DNA from: Galerina marginata
Taxonomy: Eukaryota; Basidiomycota; Agaricomycetes; Agaricales; Galerinaceae
Length of the DNA stretch: 64,000 nucleotides
Direction of reading: 5' to 3'
NCBI GenBank assembly: GCA_023014335.1
Contig: JAECYW010000012.1
Coordinates: forward strand, 2,108,001-2,172,000
The notes beneath the pieces were generated by a model. That model was not told the origin of the DNA. It saw nothing but the letters and a program-made list of their open reading frames with translations, and made no database searches. Made by a program: the position numbers and the translations under genes. Positions 1 to 12,511 of this stretch are shown piece by piece. Every line of letters starts with the position of its first letter. Position 1 is the stretch's first letter.

Positions 1-1514
1 GCGCCACTGGTGGCGCACATCTTGCGACTTCATCACTACATTCCCTGGATATCAGCCTAGATGCTTCCACGGCCTTGGATATTCAATCTAGTCATAAACC
101 GCTTGTTGGGATCGTTGACAAGCCTGAAACCAATGGGTTTCCCGGCCTTTACCCACCATACAGCCTTTTGACTTCCCCATCAGTCTTCCCAGGAAGCTCC
201 TTGTCAGACGCATCCATTATTCTCCATTCACAATGGGGTTCCCGCATTACAGTTCTTCAGATATCCTTAGCTGACGGTACCATACAAAACCTTACTCCAA
301 GTTCGGATAACGATCTATCCAGCTGGTCAGTCCTGGCCACAGATGGTCGTTCTCTGGTTGTCTGTAGTCGCAGTTCCCCCTCAGTGCCATATGAAATTAT
401 ACTCGGGAAAATTGACAAGTCAGGACCTGTAATATGGCGCTCACTCGACAAGCCCGATCTTCCGGAATATGGTTCGTTTTCTTCCTCTCTTCCTTTCCCC
501 AAAACATTTCTGACCTTTTCCCAGTGAGGTCTGCATTGGCGAGCATTAACACGATAGTCGTTCAGATTCCTGGGCGTCCACTTGTTGAGACAATCCTCAT
601 TCAGAGTAGACTAAACGCTGGTGCATCGGTACCACCGTGTATTACCTCCCCTCACGGAGGACCACACGGGGGTAGCACCACGGCCTTTTCCCCAACGACG
701 AGTGCTCTGGTGGTTGAAGGCTGTAAGTAACTGCCATCCATTCATTTTACATCTGCAGACTTACTGCTTGCTATCAGACACCATTTCCTTCCCAAACTAC
801 ACGGGTACGCCAGGATATGGCGAAGCTTTTTTACAGGGCCTTATCGGCCGGTGCGGGGAACTGGATGTTCAGGATTGCATCGCGGCTGCGCGTCACTTAA
901 TTTCCATAGGCATATCGAGAGAGGGTCCTGGAATGCAGCTGATCACGGGTGGAAGCCACGGTGGATTCCTTACCGGTCACTGTAAGTTGAATGAGCTTGC
1001 CGAGTTTGATTTTGACTCAATTATGCATAAAGTAATAGGACAATTCCCTACTTTCTTCTCCGCTGCGATACTCCGCAATCCTGTCATTTCTGCCGGAGAT
1101 ATATCTTCAAGTGATATACGCGACTGGTACTTCTCTGAATTTGGAATTTCATACCCTCTTTCGTCTTCCTCTCCATCTTCATCGTCAAACGACTCGTTGT
1201 CATATTCACAACGGCCGCCTTTAGTAACTCCTCAGATATTTGCGACCCTCCAAGCCGCTTCGCCTATCGCCTATGTCGATTCTGTCCGTGTGCCAGTGTT
1301 GCTTCTCATTGGCGCGGCGGATAGGCGCGTTGCGCCTTCCCAAGGTATCGATTATTATCATGCGCTCAAGGCAAGGTATGCTCAGAAGGATGGAGACAAC
1401 AAACTTCGTGTGGAAATGCTCATCTTTGAAGGCGAAAGTCACCCGCTTGATGGAGTGGAAGCTGCGAAGGCGAGCTTTGAGGCGACGAAGAGGTGGTTCG
1501 CGGCGGCTCAATGA
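1..1514 (+). CDS. Acylaminoacyl-peptidase (S9 prolyl oligopeptidase family), 3' part
   Basis: Serine peptidase of the S9C family, which releases N-acylated amino acids from blocked peptides in the cytosol. The window cuts off the 5' end, and the frame is open to the window edge. Exons by splice sites and frame: <1-471, 525-722, 778-981, 1039-1514 (TGA). The first exon is the last part of the beta-propeller; the rest is the alpha/beta-hydrolase domain. The catalytic Ser sits in GGSHGGF, with the Asp probably in GAADRRVAP and the His in ESHPLDG; the HGGPHGG oxyanion-loop motif and the NYTGTPGYGE strand are typical of the family. A Ser-rich insert after SFGISYPL-like sequence (about 1150-1210) looks like a lineage-specific loop. 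The family call is firm. Acylaminoacyl-peptidase is favoured over dipeptidyl peptidase by the overall motif pattern. Confidence 0.88.
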
Positions 1515-1669
1515 TTTGAAGAATTTATAAGTAGATGTACTCCTAGTAAATAACAGTCTAAATGGTCTTCAAGGTGAGCCACAGACTGTGAGGTTATATA
1601 CACTTTAAGCCTAGCGTTGCTAAAACTGGCCAAAAAAAAGGGTGTTCATATAAAGAACTTTTGTTGTGG

Positions 1670-3708
1670 TCATAGGAAAGTAAGCAAGACAGCCTCAGTC
1701 GCCTGGACATCTACGCCTGCAGCAACGTTTGCGGTCTGAACTTGGACCTTACCACTGGGCCTTCCAGTACTGGTTTCGAATGTCTGGCCACCCCATGTAA
1801 CACCCGCAGTAGCGTCCGCATGGCTATAATTCATTCGTTTTGTAAGTAAAAAAAGCAGGGGAGGGCATGAAATGTGTTCGCTTACGGAATGGAAAGTCGC
1901 TTAACTGTCATCTTTGTCGGTGCTCCCTTTCCGGAAATACCTAGGTCAACATGGATGCTGGTCCGCGGGGACGTGTCGGTGGAGAGGAACGCCTGCGAGT
2001 TGATAAGCAACACCCGCGCCAACTTGGTTCCGTCGAAGAATGCGTATCCGGCGATCCGTATGTTGTCGATGTTGAGTTCAACTGCGCGTGTATTACCCTT
2101 GTTGCCGATAGCCTCTGCAGCCACGATGGCTCCGTAGTACTGTGGTTGAATGTGAGGCGCAAGTGGTGTGGCAAGAGTAGTGCCATCCAACGGCGACCTC
2201 GTCAGCGTAACGGGTTGCATCTGATAACGAGAAATCAGCAATGGGACCAAGAGGCCGGTTTTCGTTGCCTAAACAGACTCACCAAACTATACTTGTAGCC
2301 GATTCCTACATGGAAATACACGCGAGAAATTCCAATTTGCGGGCTGAGGTCAAAGAAGTTAATGACAAATGTCCAAGGAATTCAAGCAATATACTTACGC
2401 AAATAGTGCATAGTCTAGAGTCCATAAAGCAGCTCCTGCTGTGTTGCTGACACCGGGTGCTCCCTTCCAACATATGTTAGTCTCATTTCAAGTTCGAAGA
2501 TATTTGGCCCCTTACGTGGCAAGAATAACTGTTGGTCTCTCCAAGGACGTAATCAAGGCCCTTGGCGTGCGTCGCGACAATGTCCGGTGTAAACCCGGTC
2601 AAGTTGCCTCGAATAGTACTTTTGGTCATCAAGTCTTGCAATAGACCACCGCTCCCGGAACAGAAAGTGCCGCTGTAATGGTGTTGAGAAAATCTGAGCA
2701 GACCAGGAAGAAATTAAAGTTTGTAGTGATAGGAAATAGCGGGTGTAGCTTACGTCGAGATTAGAGACCCGGGGACAGACGAAAGTATACCTTCGCTATA
2801 AACAGCTTGAGGCGAGAAACCGGTGGTCGAACCCGAGGAGCCACCTAGCGCACCAACCCAGAATTTCGTCGTAGAAGACGAGGACAGTTTGGCGGTGGCT
2901 GTTATATTTTTTGCATATGCCGTCCATCTTTAGAGTGAAATGTCAGGTATGCAAAATATAGATAACAGCATCGGACCGCACTCTTGGGTGTAATCTGTCG
3001 ATGAATAAGTGGCAGCCCTATGCCCGTTGAATATATAAATATCAGGTTCATTTCCAATTTCGATGGCTTCGAGTGTGATCCCGGCCCTCTTGAAAGACGG
3101 AGAGCCGAAGGCTTTTAGGATCGATTTTGTTTCAAGAAAACCGGCCGTGATGTTGTTCTGACCAAAGTTCAAGCCCCAAATGACGCGTGTATCTGACAGA
3201 TGAGAAGGAACGGGATTAACAGAATGATAGACTCAGGTAAATTTGACAATTACTTGGTGGGAGGAACTGAGCAGCTTGGAAGTACCCATCACCAACGGTG
3301 ACATTCGAAGCCTCGGGATATGGAGTGGTGGGATTAGGCGCGGGGAATATCGCTTCAGAGAACTGTGATCTGATGTAAGTCAATGAAGCGAGGTGCGTGG
3401 ACGAACCCTACCTGAACGTTTCGATTAAAATTAGTACGGTCCTCGCTGTCTGCTCCAATTCTGACACGTGGAGGTTCACCCGTGAGCAACCTCAAGTTAT
3501 CCAAAGTGTTGAAGAAAAACTGATTTTGCGAGGTCGTTCCGGCATAGTCAGTCCAACGGTCCTGTTCGATAGAGAGTGACACCAAGGATTGCGAGAGCGT
3601 CGGAGCTGTTGAAGGAGCAACAACGGGAACAGAGACACTAATGCATAACGCCTGCCTCACAAAGATTGACAGAAAGATAAGCTTTTGCAGAGACGTGAAG
3701 CTTGGCAT
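1670..3708 (-). CDS. GH79-family glycoside hydrolase, secreted (beta-glucuronidase-like)
   Basis: Predicted 527-aa secreted retaining glycosidase of family GH79, the fungal beta-glucuronidase/heparanase-related group. Nine exons on the minus strand: 3412-3708, 3254-3362, 2982-3192, 2754-2927, 2516-2693, 2399-2463, 2283-2343, 1886-2220, 1670-1823. All phases join and every intron is 49-62 nt. An N-terminal hydrophobic segment of about 23 residues is a likely signal peptide. The acid/base Glu is in IEIGNEPD (about E184) and the nucleophile is in VLGETNS (about E316), the usual GH79 spacing. The C-terminal part has the beta-sandwich look of GH79 enzymes. Unlike the two plus-strand paralogs downstream it has no hydrophobic tail, so it is probably soluble. 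Activity on glucuronic acid is inferred from the family; a related uronidase specificity is possible. Confidence 0.85.
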
Positions 3709-3743
3709 TTCAGCAAGTTATGGTGGTTCGACATGACGGAGAT

Positions 3744-3753
3744 GTTTATATAC
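3744..3753 (-). promoter_or_regulatory. Possible TATA box of the minus-strand GH79 gene
   Basis: The minus strand reads GTATATAAAC about 36-45 nt upstream of the ATG at 3708. This is a good TATA match, but its closeness implies a very short 5' leader, so the assignment is tentative. Confidence 0.3.
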
Positions 3754-6672
3754 TTTTTATTATCGCGTATATCCATTGGCATCTTGAAAAATTGTCAACA
3801 CTTTAGTGAGCCTCATGATCGCGAAAGTGGTCCACTGCTCCTCAAACGGCGTATGCAAATTTTCTGGAAGGAAGTCTCCGGCGCGGGGCGGGTAGCTCGA
3901 GCATGTCTTCCAACTCATAGAATTGATCTGCTGACAACCCCTGTGTTATAAATTCCCTTTAATTCCTCGAGGAATCCAAGGGTTGCGAAAAAGACCCGAA
4001 ACGAAGGTTGCATGGCAAAATCAGATCAAGATATGCTGTAAATCACAGATTGCCTAATCGAGGGAGGAGGATAAAGAGAGCCATAGAGCCAGAGATATGA
4101 AGACTCTTTAGTTTCTGAACAGCGATGTGGCATGGTTGGGTAGAACAAAGTTTTCTTTAAGTGAGTGATGGTTTTTTTGGGATAGAATTCCTGAGTCCAG
4201 GTTATACGCTCGACTTGAAGAATCGAAATGGCACGAATACCGTTTGCGTAGACAACCTTACGTGGAAATTGACTGCAGGCATGGGATGGTCAAGAAGTGA
4301 AAGAAACCATCGCTTATGGGCAGACAATTAGAACATTCCCACAGTGGCTTCGGCAGCCGGAACAACCTCGGCATCCAAGTTGCTACCAAGCACTTCGTGA
4401 ACGACACAAAATTCCAGCAAACTGACTGAAATTACCAAAAGGCGACTAAATAACAATCACTCGGAAACTTGTTTCTCAGCCGTGACTAGGAGCTTCTATT
4501 ATAAAACTGTCGTGTACGTTTTATTCACACCGGACTTAAGGTGTGCTTCTTGTCTTCTTGAGCTCAGGACAGATCATGAGCGTTAATTGCATGATAACTT
4601 GTATGTAGTGGGATCTTGATAAGTTTCTCCGTTGGTCGGAACGGGCGTAAGTCTCGTGTGGGAATCAGAATTCTATGATACTTGTCTGCAGATCTTGCAT
4701 GACCTGGCGACAACGTGGAGGTGGAACTCATAGATTTTTCTTGCCAAGTTGGCGCCAGGAAATAAAGTCTTGCCCATCAGATGAAGAGACCCGTATTTTT
4801 AGAAGCCTGCTATGATTATCCCGGGCTGAAGGTTTTTGCGACATCAAAATAGTCTTGCTCAACCCGGCAAATAGCACAAGCCTGGCAGGGCGCTAATCTA
4901 TACAAAATATGAAATGAACTGTGCATATATTTATTCCAGCTCAAAAATGTGCATTCTCAATGGGATGATTGACGAGCACCGTAAATTAAATAGAGCAGAA
5001 CTCAGTCGGCGCAAGCCCATTGACCACATGCCTTCTTCCACCGATTTTCAGGCATAGGCAGAAAGCTTTGTGTAGTACCATTGTTAGACATGCAGCCGCA
5101 TTTCAGTGAGTTAGGAAATTGCATGAAGAGGATACCGTATGGTAGATTGGTACTCGTTTTGGACTAGCGTATGTCTGTTTGCCGTGGAGTCCATAAACAA
5201 CTTGGATTCAATTGTAAAAAGGCTTGCATTTCGGTTAGCCTTGAAGATGTTCTGATCTACAGAGTTGAGCTCCGGCCGGGCTTGCACGCTCTTGACTTCG
5301 ATAAGCAATCGAAGGAAATATGTACTGAGACGAAGTAAAGTTCAAGACGTTGTCAACTAGAGCTTTAGAAGAGCCCCAATAAAATTCATGGTCGACTTTT
5401 CTAAAGACACCTCCATGGTCTTTCTATGGGGAATATTCACCCTATAAGATACCTGTGGCCAAATGACCTACTGTCGTGTAATGAGTAAAGTAGAAGTACT
5501 TCCAGTCGTTTGTGTCGACTGTAGAGTAGATAGGCCGATTATTGCAGCGACAGAATTGAAGGAACCTCCCGCCAAGCAACAATTAAGAAACTGTTGGAAG
5601 GTCGAGCAGAGCACGGCAATGGCCAAGAGTAAATTCCAAGAGCTTGGAAGCTGAGAAAGTGTCATCCATTGACAAAAATCCTTGGCCATCAATTTGTGGG
5701 GAGAAGAGAATCTTTCATGTCGAGCAGAATTTCAAGGAATGCCTGATGCCTGTTATTTAATTGGATAACTGTGGCACACTGTCATCCAGACCAAGTTACT
5801 TGGGCACGGAACCGTGAACACCATGCGAAACTTCTCAGACAACTCTCAGACTGTGCGAGAAATAGAATTCGCGTGATAATTGCTGCAAATTTTGCAAAAC
5901 CCAGTAAGGGGAGCCATTGTTCGCAGTTTACGAGGCTCGGCGTCGCTTGGCTGCATTCGTAAAATTCAGAGCTTGGCTGAGGCGACCTGGCTCGGATCCC
6001 TACACCGCCGCTTGGCCGGCTGCTGGTTATATAGAGTCGCAGATAATGAATGCCTTGAAGGACGTGGTCGCTACCGTCCTTGACTGACGTCACTGCAAGT
6101 TGCCATCAATCAATTCCAACTTTAGCTACCCGGGCCGAAAAGAACACGCTCAAAATAGCATTCGTTTCCGAATCGGGTTCACTGATGTCAGGTTGACCTC
6201 TTCCCCGCAGCAAGCTTCCCAAGCTCCTCTAACAGCACCACCAACGGGCCCAGTTTCGATTCTAAAGAGCGTCTACAGTCCTCTGGTATGCCAAGCTGAA
6301 GATGGCCAATAACGCCTGTTATCGGTTTCACATTTCTTGGACAAAGAGCTAGTGGCGTGCAGGTTCAAACATTCGACAAGAGGCCGAGATTTATCAAAAT
6401 TTCTTAGCTCATTTCCGTTGGCTTATGGTCAACGGATAGTAGTGGCTCGGGCTTTGGATTGTTCTTGGGCTTCAAGTTGTCGTAACTGGCAGGCCTTGTA
6501 AACCTTGGCACCCTTGGCGGGTACATAGAAGAGAAGAAAGCAGCAACCATGGCGCCAAAGTTTTTGCCTGCTTCATTTGCACCCAACAGCGACGTCCAAC
6601 TCGACGCTGAAACCATCTTACTCGACATTCTTCTCACTTTCGTTGACTGTTTTTCACCGGTTAAACTAACCA
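3754..6672. other. Intergenic region between divergent GH79 genes
   Basis: About 2.9 kb separates the minus-strand GH79 gene from the first plus-strand paralog. I see only short open frames on both strands (for example minus 5468-5692, a hydrophobic Cys-containing frame, and minus 5782-6093). None shows a recognisable domain or a convincing splice chain. It probably holds both upstream regulatory regions, and possibly decayed sequence. Confidence 0.5.
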
Positions 6673-9147
6673 ATGCTCCTTGCATCGTTCGCTCTGCTCA
6701 CGACGCTCTTCTCAACGACACGAGCAGTCACTGTCTACGGCCAGATACCCCTTGCTCAGACGGCAACCAACGCAGCAGACCCCACATCGACTACACTAGC
6801 AGCCTATGACAAAACAGAGCTAGCACCCCCACCGATTCCCAGCCCTCCACCGGCGGCAGCATACACCCTTTCCTTACAGCGAGATGCAGCAGCGGTTAAC
6901 GGCCTTTCAATTCCTCATGTCGGACCCGGCTTCTGGGGATTTTCGATTGAAATGTCGGTGATCAGTCAAGTTTGTACGTGCCTCGAATATTTTATTCTTT
7001 ATCTACCTTGCTCAAGGACTGGAAATCGTGTTTAAGTGGGGAAAAACTCGTGCGTTTTCTGTGGGACATCTCTACGTTATCTTCTGACATCACGCTAGTT
7101 CGTTGCTTCAGGTTCCATTCCTGAACCTCATGGCAAACCTTCAGGAGCGCTCCGGTGGTGTGGTCATCCGTTTGGGTGGCAATACCCAGGAGTTTGCGAC
7201 TATGGTTCCGTCCATCGAGGATGGTCGCACATTTTCTAAGCAAGATTCAGGATCCAACCAGACGGTATGCCCATTACCTTGCCATTGCGTTTTCTCTAAA
7301 CCGGATTATATAGACTAAAACCCCTGCGGTTTTATACACCATTGACATGTTTTATATGGCTTCCAACATCTCATCCATGCTCAACGCCAAGTGGTTTTTC
7401 GGTACATATTTCTTCTTGTGTGTACTCTTGGATTAATTTAACCAGGGTCTTTTTTTTTTGTGAATTTAGGAATACCATTCAACGACTCGGTAAACTGGCG
7501 CCTGACAATTGCAGAAGAAGCCCAGGCGATCCTCGGCGACAACTTGATCGCGCTTCAGGCTGGAAACGAGCCTGACTTCTACCAACAGTGCGTAGCGTCC
7601 CAGATAATGCCTAACGGAAATTAAGACGGGCACTAGATTCGGCCGTCGAGTGACTTACTCTCCAGAGCAATATTGTACGGAAGTGCAGTCCCTGATTTCT
7701 ACCATTGACGCCAACCCGCGGATTCCGGTGAAGAACAAGCTGCTCGGCCCCAGCGTCGCCAGTGGCCCATGGACCCCCGAGCAGGTATGGGAGACCGGAT
7801 TCATTGACCGTTTCAAGGACAGGCTGTATGCCCTTACAGTTGAGCAGTGCGTCGTATTCTTTGCTGTTTCAACGTGCATGCACAATTTATTTTTGGCCTG
7901 AATTCGCAGTTACCCCAATAACAATTGCGCTGCCATGTTTGGTACGAACGCGAACATAATAAACCCGCAAGATATTTTCCCTAGTTATTTATCCCATGCT
8001 GCGGCTGTCCAACTCGTACAACCATATTTGAATTCGGCGGCGCTTGCCCAGGCGGCTGGAAAGCCTCTGTTCATGTTCGAGACCAACACCGCGTCTTGTG
8101 GCGGCTTTGCGGGCGTCAGTGATTCTTATGGCGCTGCTCTCTGGGCGATGGATTACGGATTCCAAATGGCTTACGCGAATTTCACTCATGGGATGCTCCA
8201 TGTCGGTGGTCAGAATGTTTTTTATAATGTATGTTTGTTTACGATCTCCAAAATTGCAACAAAATAACCTCAATGTTACCCTGACGTAGCCGTTTACTGC
8301 ACCTCCAACCAACCAAACTACTTTTAATCAATGGTCTGCCGGAGCAGTCTACTACGCTGCTATCGTGCTCGCCGAAGCCTTCGGGAAGAGCAACACCTCC
8401 CGGATTATCGACCTATGGGGTAATGCTGGCTCAGTGTACACACCCTCATATGCTATCTACGAGAACAACGCGCTTAGCAAGGTCGCATTATTCAACTATC
8501 TGGATGACAAAACAGGTGTGAGTGACCTTCGGGTTACCATTACTGTACCTGCCGGTGTTCCGTCGACTGTGAGAGTCAAGTAAGTCAATTCCTCGTTTGA
8601 GGTAGTCGGCCCGCGAAGGGCGCTTATCGAAAAACAGGTACCTCTCTGCGGAGTCGGTATCTTCGAAAGGGAACATCTACTGGGCTGGTCAGGTAGTACT
8701 TGATTATATTTATTACATCGCGTTCCTTGTTAACGCTTGATTTTCTAGACCCTAGGTAACCAATTCCAAGTCGACGGGCGGTTCAAGGGGACTCTCAACG
8801 TAACCACCATCACCTGCAATACTGCAGCCAGTGCGTGCATTGTCCCTGTTCCTGCACCAGGGTTCGCCCTCGTCTTCTTCGACGGCAACGCAGAGCAGGT
8901 GTCTGTCGGACAGGCGACGCAGACGTTCGCGACTACTGCACATACTAAGGTCCACAATACTGCAACATATGACGCTGAGGTGCTCGCGACGTCGAATGGA
9001 CGCTCTGGGTCGAACAGGCATCAAGGCTTTGGAAGCACGAGCGTGGGCAGCGTCAGTGCAGCTCAAAGACGGGCGACACTTCTCCCAAGCGTCGCGGCTG
9101 CTGCTGCTGTGATGATTCTGGGAGGAGGCTGGGCGCTCCTCCATTGA
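6673..9147 (+). CDS. GH79-family glycoside hydrolase, membrane- or wall-anchored, paralog 1
   Basis: Predicted 652-aa GH79 enzyme. Ten exons: 6673-6973, 7037-7049 (13 nt), 7099-7264, 7314-7401, 7470-7587, 7637-7846, 7910-8228, 8290-8579, 8638-8692, 8749-9147. A signal peptide of about 18 residues is followed by a Pro-rich linker and then the catalytic barrel. The acid/base is in LQAGNEPDF (about E223) and the nucleophile in MFETNTASCGG (about E356). The last exon carries the C-terminal beta-domain, a Ser-rich stretch and a hydrophobic tail (about the last 20 residues), resembling a GPI-attachment signal or membrane anchor. The next gene is a tandem copy with the same exon plan. Likely substrate is a glucuronic-acid-capped glycan such as arabinogalactan or glucuronoxylan; this is inferred from the family. 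Confidence 0.88.
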
Positions 9148-10038
9148 TTGCGAAGGTTGTAATTAATTCGCAGCTGCCGCCGATAATCACACATTTACTC
9201 ACCGTATGCCTCCCAATTCCGGAATGCCGCCAAATTTTGACAGAATATATTTATATCGTGATACGGCGGTGTTAATCACTCCTCGTCTCGACCATTAATG
9301 GGGCTTTTGTACCCGAAATTTCTGCCTTACTCACCTGATTGTGCGCCGAAATATCTAGAAGCATGGATGCCACCTCACGGGGAATCGCTTTGAAGGTGAG
9401 AGATGTAGCCATGTGTTGCACAAGTGGTGGTATTGCACGTCGGTTAGGGCTTGGGGGTTGTCGTAATTTAACGCGCGTAGGCTGGAGGAGTGAGTAATCT
9501 TCAAATTACGAGATGATTGTGTGCTTACCATCATGTCGGCGTTGCGTTGCGATTCAGAGATCACGCTGTAAGAAAATTTATCGTCACCTATTGCGAGCAG
9601 ACTTCATGAGAAGTTTTCAGCTTCTTGATTATGACTCTCGCTTTCTTCAAACTATTTGGAGACCCACCCAATTCCTTGCCTTGCCCCAGCCAGCATTACA
9701 GGTTGTTGTTCTATTTATAACTCTTGTTCGGGGTTGATGGACAATGAAACGGGGCTTGGCAAAGGCTTGGCAAAACATGGAAAATCTTTTGACCGCGGTG
9801 GATATGCCTGAATAGGTGTTATTCCCGCATGAAAAAAATGTTTGAACCGGATTCCTTTGTCTGAAAAGGCATTTCCAGGGTCGAGCCAAAATTCATCCCA
9901 GTTATCCGCGAACTCCCAATTCAACGACGGGCAATCCATTCCTTTCTTCTTCTCCCCTCATCCTGCCGCCTTTCTAACCCTCCCTGTCTTTTCTCTGTTA
10001 TTATATTTCAACGTCAGAGGCTGACATAAGACTCAACG
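9148..10038. other. Intergenic spacer between tandem GH79 genes
   Basis: About 890 nt holding the 3' end of one GH79 copy and the promoter of the next. The last 90 nt before the ATG are pyrimidine-rich, as is common upstream of fungal start codons. No gene is supported. Confidence 0.5.
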
Positions 10039-12511
10039 ATGCTGCTATCCTCGCTGGGGCTCCTCTGTAGCGCCTTCACCACTGTACGCGCGGTGACAGT
10101 TTACGGCCAGATACCTCTTGCGCAAACAGCAACCGCAGCTTTCCCGCATGCCACCCTAGCGGCGTACGATAGGACGGTCTTGAACCCTCCTCCAGTACCC
10201 AATCCTGCCCCATCCGCTGCTTATACCATTCCACTGCAACGCGATGCTACTGCCGTACCCGGATTGTCGATTCCACACGTAGGCGGTTCTTTCTGGGGGT
10301 TCTCTATCGAAATGTCGGTGATCAGTCAAGTCTGTGCGTATTTCTACTCTCTTTCAGCTGAATTCGCGTTGAAAAAAGTAAAATTTCAGTGGGCAAAAAC
10401 TCGTACGTCTCCTGAAGCAGGTTGTGGATCCCTTTATTCTGACATCATACATAGGTCATTCTTACAGGTCCCTTTCTTGAACCTCATGGCAAACCTCCAA
10501 GAGCGCTCGGGTGGTGTTGTTATTCGAATTGGTGGAAACACTCAAGAGTTTGCAACTCAGGTACCACTCGGGTCTCTGCCAAATGGCCACACATTCTCCA
10601 AAGTCGATTCTGGTACTAATCAAACGGTTTGTATCTGCTGTCCGGCGTCGTCCGGTTCACATTCCAAGTCATTCTGACTTACATTTGCAGACGAAAACAC
10701 CTGCTGTCCTGTACACACCGGACATGTTTTACATGGCCCATAACATTTCACACATGCTCAATGTTAAATGGTTCTTCGGTAAGGATCTTTGTCTAAAAAC
10801 TGACTACTTCGATATGACCTCTGGTCTCTAGGGATTCCCTTCAATGACTCGGTCAACTGGCGCCTTACAATCGCCGAACAAGCAGAGAACATTTTAGGCG
10901 ATAACCTTCTCGGTCTTCAAGCTGGGAACGAACCCGATTTTTACCAAGAGTATGTCTCTTGTCAATCACACGATGTGACATAATCCTTAATTTCTTTGAA
11001 GTTTTGGCCGACGTGTGACATACTCGCCTCAACAATACACCGACGAAGTCGGGCAGCTCATCACTGTCATTGACGCCAATCCAAACATCCCAGTCAAAAA
11101 TAATTTAATTGGCCCCAGTATCTCAACAATCATTTGGACTCCGGAACAGGTCTGGGACACTGGCTTCATTGACAAGTATAAGGACAGGCTCTATGCCCTC
11201 AGCGTCGAGCAGTGCGTCTTTTTTTCTTTTCTTTCTTTTTTGGCTCATGCTTGATCTATCTCTTAAGTTATCCCAATAACAACTGTGCTGCCCTGACTGG
11301 TCCAACCCCAGGAAATCCGATCATAAACCCACAGGATCTCGTCCTTGGCTACTTCACGCACCAGGCCGCTATTGACTTGATGAAGCCGTATTTGAATTCC
11401 CAAATGCTCGCCCAACAGGCAGGCAAGCCCTTGATCATGTTCGAAACTAATACTGCATCTTGTGGGGGCTTTGCCGGCCTCAGCGACAGCTACGGCGCAG
11501 CCCTGTGGGCGATCGACTACGGATTCCAAATGGCATACGGCAACTTCACGCATGCCTTGATGCATATTGGTGGACAGAATGTCTATTATAATGTATGTCC
11601 AGCTCATTTTCACTTTTGTTCATGGAAGTTTGGTATTAAATTTTGCATCATCACAGCCTTTCACCTCGCCACCCACTAATCAAACCTCGTACAATAAATG
11701 GACTGTGGGCGCTGTGTACTACGCCACGATCGTTCTCGCAGAGGCGTTCGGGAAGACCAACACCTCCCAGATCATTGATCTCTTTGGCAATGGCGGAAAC
11801 TTGTTGACGCCGTCGTATGCTCTCTACGAGAAGGGCACACTCAGTAAAGTTGCTCTCTTCAACTATGTCGACGATAAGACTGGCGCCAGCGCTTCCCAAG
11901 TCACCCTGAGCCCGGCGGGTGGTGTCCCAGCGACAGTCCAAGTCAAGTGAGTATACTTTAATCGTTGAGCATGTAACAAGGATGCTAATCTAGTATCAGG
12001 TATTTGAGCGCGACTACCCTTGTAACCAAGGACAATATTACCTGGGCCGGACAGGTAAATTCTATCCGTCTTTTGGCTTCAATACCTTTAACCCAAACAT
12101 CCTCTTTTTCAGACTCTTGGCAACCAATTCGAAGTCGACGGCCGCTTCAAAGGAGCGCTCAACGTTACCACCATCAACTGCAACACCGCCGCAAACAACT
12201 GCGTCATCCCTGTCCCCTCGCCCGGCTTCGCTCTGGTGTTCTTCGACAACACCGACGAGCCCCTCACCATCGGTCAGGCATCCGAGACCTTTACGACTAC
12301 CGCATATACGCAGCGCCATAACACGGCGACTTTCGAGCCGAGCACGATGTCCCTGTCGAATGGCCGGTCAGGAGCGTCTAGAAAACTCAGTGGTACAAGT
12401 CCGGGGGATGTTAGCGCTGCACAGAGGCTGGCGCTTCCCAGTCGCGGCGTGATGGCTCTGAGCGCCGTGCTGATGGGAGGCGTGTGGGTTGCGAGAGCGT
12501 TCTTGCGATAA
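10039..12511 (+). CDS. GH79-family glycoside hydrolase, membrane- or wall-anchored, paralog 2
   Basis: Predicted 654-aa tandem paralog of the preceding gene. Ten exons: 10039-10333, 10390-10402 (13 nt), 10455-10626, 10691-10778, 10832-10949, 11002-11211, 11268-11592, 11657-11946, 12000-12054, 12113-12511. Exons 2, 4, 5, 6, 8, 9 and 10 have exactly the same lengths as in the neighbour. It has a signal peptide, the acid/base in LQAGNEPDF (about E223), the nucleophile in MFETNTASCGG (about E358), and a Ser-rich linker with a hydrophobic C-terminal tail that suggests surface anchoring. Several Asn-x-Ser/Thr sites fit a secreted glycoprotein. The function is inferred as for paralog 1; divergence in the N-terminal linker and tail may reflect different substrates or localisation. 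Confidence 0.88.
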
